Assembly: GCA_039519185.1 (NCBI GenBank)
Contig: CM076848.1
Location: forward strand, 121,224,989 to 121,288,988
DNA length: 64,000 nucleotides
Direction of reading: 5' to 3'
Source of the DNA: Astragalus membranaceus
Taxonomy: Eukaryota; Streptophyta; Magnoliopsida; Fabales; Fabaceae
How positions within the stretch are numbered: position 1 is the stretch's first letter; each line of letters begins with the position of its first letter. Below, in pieces: positions 53,790 to 64,000 of this stretch. The position numbers and the translations under genes are program-made. The notes beneath the pieces were generated by a model. It saw only the letters and a list, made by a program, of their open reading frames with translations, searched no databases and had not been told where the DNA came from.

Positions 53790-54240
53790 GTTTTTCATCG
53801 TCACTTATTCATAAACATCATCAACTCAAACAATTCAACGTCACTTATTTTCATCGTCACTTATTCATAAACATCATCAACTCAAACAATTCAACGTCAC
53901 TTATTTTCATCGTCACTTATTCATAAACATCATCAACTCAAACAATAGCCACTGAGGGCAAAAACGTCATTTACTAGCCACCAAGGGCATCATCGTCATC
54001 TACACGTAATTATCAACAACATTGGCCACTAAGGGCAAAAAGGTCATTTAACTAGCCACTAAGGGCATCATCGTCATTTACACATCATAATTAACAACAT
54101 TGGCCACTAAGGGCAAAAGGGTCATTTAACTAGCCACTAAGGGCATCATCGTCATTTACACATCATAATTAACAACATTGGCCACTAAGGGTAAAAACGT
54201 CATTTAACTAGCCACTAAGGGCATCATCGTCAAAATCATC
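53790..54240. repeat. Two adjoining tandem arrays in the nested LTR
   Basis: First, three units of about 56 bp with CATCGTCACTTATTCATAAA and CATCATCAACTCAAACAATT. Then about four units of 62-64 bp with GGCCACTAAGGGCAAAA, GTCATTTAACTAGCCACTAA and GGGCATCATCGTCA. The same pair is in the other LTR at 59341-59785. Confidence 0.88.
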
Positions 54241-54509
54241 ACTTTTGACACTAAAACGTTAAAACCACCGGTTATACACAAAAGGGATTTATAAAGGCAC
54301 CAAAACATCTTTTCAACGTCACAGCAACGACCGCCGGGAACAGCCACTTGGGGCGCCCCAGCAACCTTCAGAAATAATAAGTTTTTATTTTTAAAAATAA
54401 GACACACAGATGGACAACTAAAACAACTTCCCAACACTTTTCGAAACGTTTAAAACGGATGTCCGAGTCAAAAGATATAGCGAAAACAGTTTTCGAAAAC
54501 ATTTTGAAA

Positions 54510-54790
54510 AACTGGCGCCCTGGGCGCCCAGCGCCCAGGCACCTGGCGCCCAACGCCTAACAAAACTCAACGCACACGCACGCACACACGGGCACTCAGC
54601 GCCCAGCGCCTGGCGCCCAACGCAACACACACACGCACGCACACGGGCACTCAGCGCCCAGCGCCTGGCGCCCAGCGCAACACACACACGCACGCACACG
54701 GGCGCTCCGCGCCTAGCGCCTGGCGCCCAGCGCCCAACGCAACAAACAGCAACACGTGCACAGCGCGCTTGGGCGCCCAGCGCCCAGCAC
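54510..54790. repeat. GGCGCCCAGCGC array in the nested LTR
   Basis: Repeats of CAGCGCCTGGCGCCCA alternate with ACACACGCACGCACACGGGC. The array is longer here than in the other LTR (60060-60290) by about one unit plus small deletions, which accounts for most of the 58-bp length difference between the LTRs. Confidence 0.85.
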
Positions 54791-55524
54791 AAACCAGCAA
54801 CATAGTTTTCAGCACAATTTCAACATCAAATATTTTGTTTTCAAATTTTTATATGACCATTCACAACCCAATTTCCCACAACTCATGAACACATGTAAAA
54901 TCATCAAAATTATCTATCCAACATCAAAATTCAACAACATCCCAAGCACAAACATGGCGCCCTAGGCGCCCCTAACATCAACACGAATTCTTTGAGCAAC
55001 AATTTCATCCAACAACATGCCAAATCGAAATAATAACATGAAATTATACATACATCATATCCACGAATTAGATCTAGGCATCTCTACTTAAAACCTATCA
55101 TAGGACCTATTATATAAATTGATAGGACATCCCTTTACCTCGAATTCGAAGAGTAGAATCCCTAGAGATAGTCACGAACAGAACCCAGCAACAAGATCAC
55201 GTCCCTCTTCTCTTTGGACCATGCGATCTTCTTCTCCTCTCCCTTCCCTTTCTACGGCGCCCTCACCCTCTCTATTCCTCCCTCTCAATTTCGCAAAATG
55301 ATCACCAAAAACCCTAGCCTCACATGACCTCACAACTTCGCATGTCTCAATGGATCATGGGCTTGGGCTTTTCACTTAAGCCCAGCTCATGCAAGTGGCG
55401 CCTCATTTTCCTAATACCACCACCAAAATTAATATAATTTTAATTAATTAAATTATGCCCAATAAATTAAATAAGTTCCTAAATACTTAATTAAATAAAT
55501 TAATTAAATATTTAGGGTGTTACA

Positions 55525-58487
55525 ACTCTCCCCCACTTAGAATATTTCGTCCTCGATATTTTTACCCGCCAAGGCTAACACTCCCCCACCAACGGCTAAG
55601 TTATCTAGACAACTAGTTCTATCTACCATGCTGATCACCATTTCTCTGATTACCGGCGATAAGTGATTGGGAGGCCGTCCCTCCTACTTATTCAGCTAGG
55701 TAGCTTTGAGAAATAACAATCAGACACATCCTCTCCCTAAGGATCTCCGATAGGGATTTGAGCGTAATCTCGTTGGTACCACGTGATCACCCTCCAAGCT
55801 CTATTAAAGTTCCTTCCCAATACGACATGCTAAGACTCCGCTGCGCTACTCTGATAAACTAGCTCACATTCTACCTCACTCATCTACCCTTAAGGGTAAC
55901 GAAATACATCAATCATCACAGCATCACGACGAAACTCACAGGGTGCATAACAGTCGCACAACAAGCCTCATAATTTACAACACGACAACAACAACATCAA
56001 CAAACAACTTTGCCACTCAGGCGACATCAACAACTAAAATTGCCACTTAGGCGACACTAACAACGACAAACCAACAGCAAAGTAACATCATCAACAACAA
56101 CATGCATGGGGCATTGTAGCGGCGTACTAATCAATAATGGCCATCGGCCCACAACAACAAATCAACAACAATATTAATATCAACATCATGAGTAACAACA
56201 TCATCAACAACAACAATATTAACAACTCAGTCACAACAATCGGGCACTAAGGCACCGGCAACAGCTAACAACATAATAGAAAGAACCAGACACACGGAAC
56301 GGTCAACAATTAAAATAGGCACAACTCATAAAAGTAGAAGCAGCGCACAAAATCAGGGACAGTAACAGTAATTTTCCGAAAACAGCAGTAACAATTTTCA
56401 GGGAACAGCAGCAATTATTTTCAGGAACGGCAACAATAACTTTTCTGAAAACAGTAACAATAATTTTTCCGAAAACCAGTAACAATAATTTTTCAGAAAA
56501 CAACAGCAACAGCAACCAGCAAAACAACAACAACAATAGCGTCAACAACATCACGAGAAAGTTTACCAAGTGCGTAAATATAGTAAGACAAATCACAAAA
56601 TCCGAGTGCTTGATCCTTAAAGCAGTTTCAGAAAATTCAGAGAAAATAACAATTGTGTAATAGGACTTCATTATTTTCCAAGAGTTACAGCATGCTAGTA
56701 TGGCAATGACACCAAAAACAATTTAGTAGACCAATATCCACAAAACACTTAGCCTAGAGCGTCAACATAGAAGTAAAAACATGCTGCAGCAAAAGTATTT
56801 ACATACAACTACACATCGACCGAACCAAATTAGTTCAAGCATTCATATGAACGTCTAGCAACAAAACTAACTTTAGGAAAACACATATCCATCCTCGGCA
56901 GACATTATCATTTTAATATTTTCAAAACTACTCAGGAAGAAGCAACCAAAAGGAAATTTATCATAAAGACTCAAGCGCACCATATCAAGCTTCACGTGGT
57001 ATACACTGGATTAGAATTATAACTACTAACACAAAATCACGAAGACTCGGTACAGGCGATTTCTATTCATAGTTAAAGGCACATATACGAAATGTACAAC
57101 CACACACATGCACAAAATACTTATTTAGAATTTTCGACACGGAAAATAAGACACGTTATAGGAATTGATTTTCTCGTTAGCTTAACTAGTTTGAATAAGG
57201 TATCCTCAAGAACATATGACAGTAAAAACTAACTCAAGGAAGTGCAAAAACAGTGCCAGTGCACATTTTAAATGTTTAAGGTCTCTCAAAATCACGTAGC
57301 ACCCATTATGAAGAGTGCAACAGCTAAAACAAAATCAAGGAAAATTCAGCGTAGGAAATTACCGCTCACGGTCACGAAATAGTTCGCAAAGGTTCGGAGT
57401 CGGAAACATCACATGTTGAGGGAAATTAAGCAAAAGGCCAAATAGAGTAAAATACATGGGATACTAACAACAACATAGAATATAGTCCACTTCTCAAAAT
57501 CATCTCATGGGGTTGTAGAAGTAGGAGAAGACAATAGTTGTAGCTTTCAAACCAAAACTTTATCATTTACCGCAGTCAAGACAGTGCACACTGTAACATC
57601 AGTAAAAACTTTATACCAGGCCAGTGTCCATTTATTAAGATAATTTCCAATGCCAAAGTCAGTACCCAACCGTAAAACTATTTAATAGATGTTTCAAAAA
57701 CATTTTCAGGAATTCCTTACTTCCCAGGTTACAAAACCACACAGTGTAAATCAGGAGGCAATAACCAAAAAGATTTTGTCTAAAAATTCAAGCGCTCAAC
57801 GTCAACTTCAAGAAGCATGGGAATTAGAAAATAATTCATGAGGACTCTAAACTCACAATCACTGCGTGTCAAAAATAATCAGGGACACAGAGTAAAGAAA
57901 GATTAGCCGACTAACATGCATAAGTTGATGGGTAGCAATATAGCAAATTTAGCCCTTCAATAGAAAACAGTTATAAGTCAAGGGAATGGAAACTTAACAT
58001 ATTTAAGCGGGGACGTCATTACTCAGAGTGATCGAAACATTATTGCACGTTATCAACATAGTAATAACTTAAATAATCAGCAAAACCATTTTTACAATAC
58101 AATTAGCCTTAACATCAAGACACACCACAAAAGAGTTCAAACAAGACCTAGTGTCGAAACAACTCTAAACCAGTCGAAACACACGTAAATATTAAACAAC
58201 AAGGTAAGTTATTGAAAAACCACACAAACGAAATCAGAATTCGTTCCACAAGAAAGTTATAGAACAGCAACCAACAACAGGGACACAAAGTTCACGCACG
58301 GAAATGCAATACAACCCAAAGTACCAGTAGGGGCATCTCCCCCACTAGTTCACTTACCATTAGAAACTCTTGGCTTACCTGCAACACAAATATTGGTCAG
58401 CACTTAAAAGACAACAGTTGGTCGTACACCGACACAACGACTCGACGACTTGGCCGGACGGACCAACCATTGCTCTGATACCACTAA
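55525..58487 (-). other. Non-coding interior of the nested element
   Basis: No frame with retrotransposon motifs on either strand. 55980-56560 is rich in CAACAACAAC-like phrases and TTTTC(C/A)GAAAACAG repeats. The last 40 bp before the LTR on the minus strand (GAGGACGAAATATTC and the purine tract) match the 3' end of Tekay gag-pol, so gag-pol was lost by replacement or deletion while the priming sites were kept. Confidence 0.75.
58472..58483 (-). other. Primer binding site of the nested element
   Basis: Minus-strand TGGTATCAGAGC lies four bases from the LTR end at 58488, with the same spacing as in the intact element at 2882. Confidence 0.9.
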
Positions 58488-59340
58488 TGTAACACCCCTT
58501 TTTCTACCCATTAATTTATTTTCGTAAAATCAGAGTTTTCAAATTTTTAATACACCACAAGGGATGTCACACTTACTTCGATGGACATCATACGCCAAAT
58601 TACTCGTTTTTCGAAAACAGCCTTATAATACTTTCAAAATGTCATCGTCAATTAACATACAACTTCACAGCGGAAAATCCAACCATGTTTAATCATAAAA
58701 GGCATCTCAACTATGCAAGGCTCACAACAGTAAAATCCAACAACAACAATGGTCATGAATAACTTAAACAACATTCATCCCTCCCCTAGTGTTACATGAT
58801 CAGAGCAGATGACCCGACTCAGCTAGTGAAGGTATCTAGTCCTTCACTCGTGATCACCTGCACGTTACCGCATAGGGGTAACATTCAAACAGAAGGGTGA
58901 GTCCAATTCAATCCATATAATAAATCACATGATAAGCAATAAGTCAAGTCACAGCTCTGAAATATTCACATCACAATCATCAATTACATCACTACAATAA
59001 CTCATCACTATGTCATGTAGGCATATGAAATGCAACCCACTCGCGGGCATATGCATGAGGTACCTTTTCACAACGTCGCTTAGCCATTATGGCCTCATCG
59101 TCACTTAGCCTTTTGGGCCTCAAAAACGTCACTGGGTTTATGCATATGGGGCATGAGACACTATGACATGCACCACTCACAAACACACAATCACGGTCAA
59201 CTATGTGACCCGTCACTTACCAATTTGCCAAACAAGAGGCACAACACCTGTCAATTCACAATTCACACACAACAACGTCACTTAGCCTTTTAGGCCTTAA
59301 CATCACTTAGCCTTTTTGGGCCTCAAAGCATCACTGGGTT

Positions 59341-59785
59341 TTTCATCGTCACTTATTCATAAACATCATCAACTCAAACAATTCAACATCACTTATTTTC
59401 ATCGTCACTTATTCATAAACATCATCAACTCAAACAATTCAACGTCACTTATTTTCATCGTCACTTATTCATAAACATCATCAACTCAAACAATAGCCAC
59501 TGAGGGCAAAAACGTCATTTACTAGCCACCAAGGGCATCATCGTCATCTACACGTAATTATCAACAACATTGGCCACTAAGGGCAAAAAGGTCATTTAAC
59601 TAGCCACTAGGGGCATCATCGTCATTTACACATCATAATTAACAACATTGGCCACTAAGGGCAAAAGGGTCATTTAACTAGCCACTAAGGGCATCATCGT
59701 CATTTACACATCATAATTAACAACATTGGCCACTAAGGGTAAAAACGTCATTTAACTAGCCACTAAGGGCATCATCGTCAAAATC
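59341..59785. repeat. Paired tandem arrays in the 5' LTR of the nested element
   Basis: Same 56-bp and 62-bp units as at 53790-54240, with the same copy numbers as far as I could count. Confidence 0.85.
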
Positions 59786-60059
59786 ATCACTTTTGACACT
59801 AAAACGTTAAAACCACCGGTTATACACAAAAGGGATTTATAAAGGCACCAAAACATCTTTTCAACGTCACAGCAACGACCGCCGGGAACAGCCACTTGGG
59901 GCGCCCCAGCAACCTTCAGAAATAATAAGTTTTTATTTTTAAAAATGAGACACACAGATAGACAACTAAAAAAGCTTCCCAACACTTTTTGAAACGTTTA
60001 AAACGGATGTCCGAGTCAAAAGATATAGCGAAAACAGTTTTCGAAAACATTTTGAAAAA

Positions 60060-60290
60060 CTGGCGCCCTGGGCGCCCAGCGCCTAACAAAACTCAACGCA
60101 CACGCACGCACACACGGGCACTCAGCGCCCAGCGCAACACACACACGCACGCACACGGGCACTCAGCGCCCAGCGCCTGGCGCCCAGCGCAACACACACA
60201 CGCACGCACACGGGCGCCCAGCGCCCAGCGCAACAAACAGCAACACGCGCACAGCGCCCTTGGGCGCCCAGCGCCCAGCACAAACCAGCA
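60060..60290. repeat. GGCGCCCAGCGC array in the 5' LTR of the nested element
   Basis: Same motif set as at 54510-54790 but shorter. Length change confined to this array suggests slippage or unequal exchange. Confidence 0.85.
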
Positions 60291-61015
60291 ACACAGTTTT
60301 CAGCACAATTTCAACATCAAATATTTTGTTTTCAAATTTTTATATGACCATTCACAACCCAATTTCCCACAACTCATGAACACATGTAAAATCATCAAAA
60401 TTATCTATCCAACATCAAAATTCAACAACATCCCAAGCACAAACATGGCGCCCTAGGCGCCCCTAACATCAACACGAATTCTTTGAGCAACAATTTCATC
60501 CAACAACATGCCAAATCGAAATAATAACATGAAATTATACATACATCATATCCACGAATTAGATCTAGGCATCTCTACTTAAAACCTATCATAGGACCTA
60601 TTATATAAATTGATAGGACATCCCCTTACCTCGAATTCGAAGAGTAGAATCCCTAGAGATAGTCACGAACAGAACCCAGCAACAAGATCACGTCCCTCTT
60701 CTCTTTGGACCATGCGATCTTCTTCTCCTCTCCCTTCCCTTTCTACGGCGCCCTCACCCTCTCTATTCCTCCCTCTCAATTTCGCAAAATGATCACCAAA
60801 AACCCTAGCCTCACATGACCTCACAACTTCGCATGTCTCAATGGATCATGGGCTTGGGCTTTTCACTTAAGCCCAGCTCATGCAAGTGGCGCCTCCTTTT
60901 CCTAATACCACCACCAAAATTAATATAATTTTAATTAATTAAATTATGCCCAATAAATTAAATAAGTTCCTAAATACTTAATTAAATAAATTAATTAAAT
61001 ATTTAGGGTGTTACA

Positions 61016-63272
61016 GTTCCTAGCCAGACCACCTTCACCAATGCAATTTCCTTGCCTCTTAACACCTTCACCTCATGGTCTTCAATCCGCACAGGCATCG
61101 TCTCCACCGTGAGATTCTCCCGCACCTCCACATCATCCATGTGGATCACATGAGATGGATCCGAAATGTACTTCCGAAGTTGCGACACGTGAAACACGTC
61201 GTGAAAATTCAAAAGATTTGGCGGTAAAGCCACTCTATACGCCACGTTCCCAACTCTCCCGGAAATCTGATAAGGACCAATGAATCGAGGAGTGAGCTTC
61301 TTCGACTTCAAAGCACGGCCAACACCGGTCACTGGAGTGACTCTCAAATATACATGCTCACCCTCCTGAAACTCTAAATCTTTTCTCCTCTTGTCGTGAT
61401 AGCTCTTCTGACGACTCTGTGAAGCCTTCATCTTCTCACGGATCAACTTTATCTTCTCGGTTGTCTCCCGGACAATTTCCGGTCCAAGCACCACACTCTC
61501 TCCAGACTCATACCAACACAGCGGGGTTCTACACTTCTGACCATACAATGCCTCAAAAGGTGCCATCCCGATACTAAAATGGTAACTATTGTTATACGTG
61601 AACTCTATCAGTGGAAGGTAGGAATCCCACGAACCTCCTTGTTCCAAAACACAAGCCCTCAACAAATCTTCTAATGACTGAATCGTCCTCTCTGACTGAC
61701 CATCTGTTTGAGGATGATATGCCGAACTCAACCTCAACTTAGACCCCAACTTTTCTTGCAAACTCTTCTAGAAATCTGACGTGAACCTTGGATCTCTATC
61801 CGAGACAATACTCATAGGAACTCCATGAAGCTTCACAATCTCGTGAATGTACACTTCTGCCAACTTCGACACCGGATATGTGATGCTGATAGGAACAAAA
61901 TGAGACGATTTCGTTAACCTGTCAACAATCACCCAAATTGCATCATACCCTCTCGCAGTACTAGGCAATCCCGTCACAAAATCCATCGAAATGCTATCCC
62001 ATTTCTACTCTGGAATTTCTAACGGTTGCATCAGTCCCGCAGGCTTCTGATGCTCCACCTTTGACTTCTGGCAAGTCAAACAGGCATACACAAATTGTGC
62101 TACATCCCGCTTCATACCAGGCCACCAAAACAACTTCTTCAGATCTTGATACATCTTCGTAGCTCCCGGATGAATACTTAACTTACTTCGATGACCCTCT
62201 TCTAAAATTGCTCTCTTCAGCTCTGCGTCTTCAGGAATACAAATCCTATCACGGAATCTCAAAACACCATGCGCATCCAACTTAAAGTCACTACCCTCAG
62301 GCCGATCATCCCCGACCATCAAATCCACCAACTTGATATCCAACTTCTGGGCTTCCCTGATACTGTCAAGAAACCCATTATTAATCTTCAACATACCCAA
62401 CTTAACACTCTGAAGCGACACTTCACAAACCAAACTCAAATCCCTGAATTCCTCAACCAACTCTAACTCCTTAGCCATCATTGCCGACATATGCAAGGAC
62501 TTCCGACTTAAAGCATCAGCCACGACATTAGCTTTGCCTGGATGATAGTTCAAACCGAAATCATAGTCCTTTAACAATTCCAACCACCTTCGCTGCCTCA
62601 TATTCAGCTCCTTCTGGTCAAACAAATATTTCAAACTCTTATGATCACTGAACACCTCAAATCTGGAACCATACAAATAGTGCCTCCAAATCTTCAGCAC
62701 AAAGACTACTGCAGCCAACTCCAAATCATGCGTTGGATAATTCTTCTCATGAACCCTTAACTGCCTCGACGCATAAGCAATCACCTTCCCATCTTGCATA
62801 AGCACGCCACCTAGACCCATCTTCGAAGCATCACAATACACCACGAACGGCTCGCCCGGATTTGGCAACGTCAAAACAGGAGACGTCGTCAATCTCTTTT
62901 CCAACTCAAGGAAACTTTCCTCACAACGAGCATCCCACACAAAAGCCTTACCCTTACAAGTCAACCGCGTCAACGGAAGGGCCAACTTAGAAAAGCCTTC
63001 GATGAAACTTCTGTAGTAACCAGCCAACCCTAAGAAGCTTCTAATCTCCGTAGCCGACTTCGGACTCTCCCACTGCATCACGACATCAACCTTAGACGGA
63101 TCCACAGCAATACCACTACCAGAAATGATATGACTCAGAAAACTCACTTCTGACAACCAGAATTCACACTTAGACAACTTTGCATACAGCCTCTTCTCTC
63201 TTAGGATCTCCAATACTAATCTCAAATGCTCCGCATGCTCTTCCCCCGACTCCGAATAAATCAGGATGTCGT
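61016..63272 (-). pseudogene. Outer Tekay pol remnant: RT end, RNase H, integrase, start of chromodomain
   Basis: The minus strand continues from the second half of the RT catalytic motif (DILIYS at 63270) through the RT thumb (FLGLAGYYRSFIEGFS), RNase H (VYCDASKMGLGGVL) and integrase (HPGATKMYQDLKKLFWWPGM, MDFVTGLP, SDRDPRF, TDGQSERTIQSLEDLL) to the chromodomain start (VRIEDHEVKVLRGKEI). The frame is continuous except for two TAG stops at 61768-61770 and 62005-62007. Both stand where the intact copy has Trp (TGG), so both are G-to-A on the coding strand, as expected from deamination of methylated cytosine on the other strand. It is interrupted by the nested element at 61016 and by the Ogre-like LTR at 63273. 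Confidence 0.92.
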
Positions 63273-64000
63273 TGTTGCACCCCGAAAAATCCGGTTTGGG
63301 TTTCTCAATGTACAACGTGGAAAAATTTTGAAGCCGCCACCAATATTTTAATTTTAAGACCAAAACATTGAAAAAAAGTCTTTTGAACAAGGCGGATGGT
63401 CTTTTGAAAACTAGAGACATAGGTTCGGGGGTCGATTACGTGCGAGGAAGGTGCTAGCAGCGCACACGTCCTTTCTACCGAAAGGGAACCTCTAATTGAA
63501 TGTGTGGTTTTAACGTTTGATTTGAAAAATACCTAGATTTGCCTATTTATTTCTTGTTTGAAGATGAATGGGAAAACTTAATGAAAATTTTATTTTTGGC
63601 GCTTGACGAGAGTTGGCCTCTCACTCCTACGTATCTCCTGGTGCGATGGAGAATTCAAAGCTACGTAGTTCTTGGGTAGAAAACGTTTGTTGGTTGGTGT
63701 TTTTTAATATAGGGGTTTTAGGATTGTGTGATCTGTGTTGAAGGACCACTGGGGTTCTGGAGGGCCGCTGGGGGCTGAAGGAGCGCTGGGGCTCTGAAGG
63801 ACCACAGTTCATTTATCCTAAAACGATGATTAACCCGGCCGTACGACCGACTTAATCCCCTACTTTGAAAATAAGATTTTTGATTTTTTTATGAAAGAGA
63901 TGTGTTTGTATTTTTTAATTTAGAAATTGTTTATTTTTGCGCTTGACAGGGGCGTGGCCCTGCTCCTACGTATCTCCGGGTGGAGAATCAAAGGCGACGT
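63273..64000 (-). repeat. Ogre-like LTR fragment (3' LTR of an element extending right)
   Basis: It starts TGTTGCACCCCGAAAAATCC and matches the left part of the LTR at 10721 (GTCGCCACCAATATTT, GGTTCGGGGGTCG, CCTTTCTACCGAAAGGGA, CTCCTACGTATCTCCTGGTG). Because Tekay coding, not a primer site, adjoins it at 63272, this is the outer end of the element: the 3' LTR end if the element reads minus. The adjoining 5 bp GTCGT would be one target-site copy. A second block with CTCCTACGTATCTCC begins near 63960, and an array with GGACCACTGGGG-like phrases is at 63742-63806. Confidence 0.75.

Larger units (their letters stand above)
52939..55524 (-). repeat. 3' LTR of the nested non-autonomous element (2586 bp)
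   Basis: Plus-strand start TGTAACACCCC, end TAGGGTGTTACA. It contains a tandem of about 56 bp (53790-53945), a tandem of about 62 bp (53945-54235) and a GGCGCC-rich array (54510-54790). Confidence 0.92.
52939..61015 (-). mobile_element. Non-autonomous Tekay-related element (LARD-like) nested in the outer pol gene
   Basis: Two LTRs (52939-55524 and 58488-61015) bound a 2963-bp interior. Target duplications are GCTCC (52934-52938) and GTTCC (61016-61020), identical except one C-to-T change. The minus-strand primer site TGGTATCAGAGC (58472-58483) and polypurine tract (55525-55538) are intact. No gag or pol is present. LTRs appear nearly identical outside the GGCGCC array, so it moved recently, probably using proteins of a related element. 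Confidence 0.92.
58488..61015 (-). repeat. 5' LTR of the nested non-autonomous element (2528 bp)
   Basis: It matches 52939-55524. Differences seen include CTTTTTCTACCC against CTTTTTATACCC near the edge, a shorter GGCGCC array (60060-60290), and scattered single bases. Confidence 0.92.
50339..63272 (-). mobile_element. Outer minus-strand Tekay-type element, interrupted twice
   Basis: From right to left: pol coding (63272-61016), a nested element (52939-61015), the last 33 codons of pol (52938-52834), polypurine tract, 3' LTR (52821-50339). The right end is cut within RT by an Ogre-like insertion at 63273; gag, protease and the 5' LTR lie outside the window or are lost. It is related to, but distinct from, the element at 1-10271. 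Confidence 0.9.

Overview
This window is plant nuclear DNA, most likely from a legume. The evidence is one intact Ty3/gypsy chromovirus of the Tekay/Del type, Ogre/Tat-like gypsy LTRs with a tRNA-Arg type primer site, Ty1/copia remnants, CACTA and hAT DNA transposons, and a plant-specific DUF4408/DUF761-type host gene. The legume assignment is inference from the Ogre-like LTRs and an LTR rich in AATCGATTCC. I see no operons, bacterial genes or CRISPR. Nearly all of the sequence is nested transposons. I can support one intact host gene (15915-16484, minus) and one intact autonomous-looking transposon gene (3003-7388, plus).

Layout. 1-10271: a Tekay-type retrotransposon with an intact 1461-aa gag-pol and very long LTRs, its first ~312 bp outside the window. 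The two LTRs differ mainly by two 161-bp tandem units, so the insertion is young. It sits in the 5' leader of a minus-strand Ogre-like element whose LTR is 10721-13909. That LTR truncates a hAT element (13910-15376), which lies beside a CACTA terminus ending at 15601. 15602-18489: gene-bearing island with the DUF4408-like gene. 18490-35000: a mosaic of decayed gypsy sequences (a gag-like coiled-coil pseudogene; pol fragments in both orientations), a copia-type LTR (21827-23307), and an Ogre/Tat-like element (27474-34287) with microsatellite and minisatellite arrays. 35457-37535: a small non-autonomous LTR element with perfect AGTAT target duplication and an intact 346-aa ORF lacking gag or pol motifs. 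38685-42213: copia remnants. 42214-43957: a CACTA-like end and unassigned DNA. 43958-48938: a complete non-autonomous CACTA element (TSD TCT) carrying a decayed tRNA-Arg and multi-exon fragments of a WDR55-like WD40 gene. 48942-50338: an 88-bp tandem array in unclassified repeat DNA. 50339-63272: a minus-strand Tekay element, broken by a non-autonomous relative at 52939-61015 (TSD GGAGC/GGAAC) and by an Ogre-like element at 63273, which splits the codons of its RT catalytic motif.

How it works together. The intact gag-pol at 3003-7388 is the only complete protein set for LTR-element mobilisation visible here. The non-autonomous element at 52939-61015 keeps only LTRs, a primer site and a polypurine tract of the same type, so it presumably relied on gag-pol of a related element. 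The Ogre-like and copia pieces are fragments. Boundaries given to the base were read directly; boundaries called approximate were not resolved. Family names rest on motif recognition by eye, without database search.
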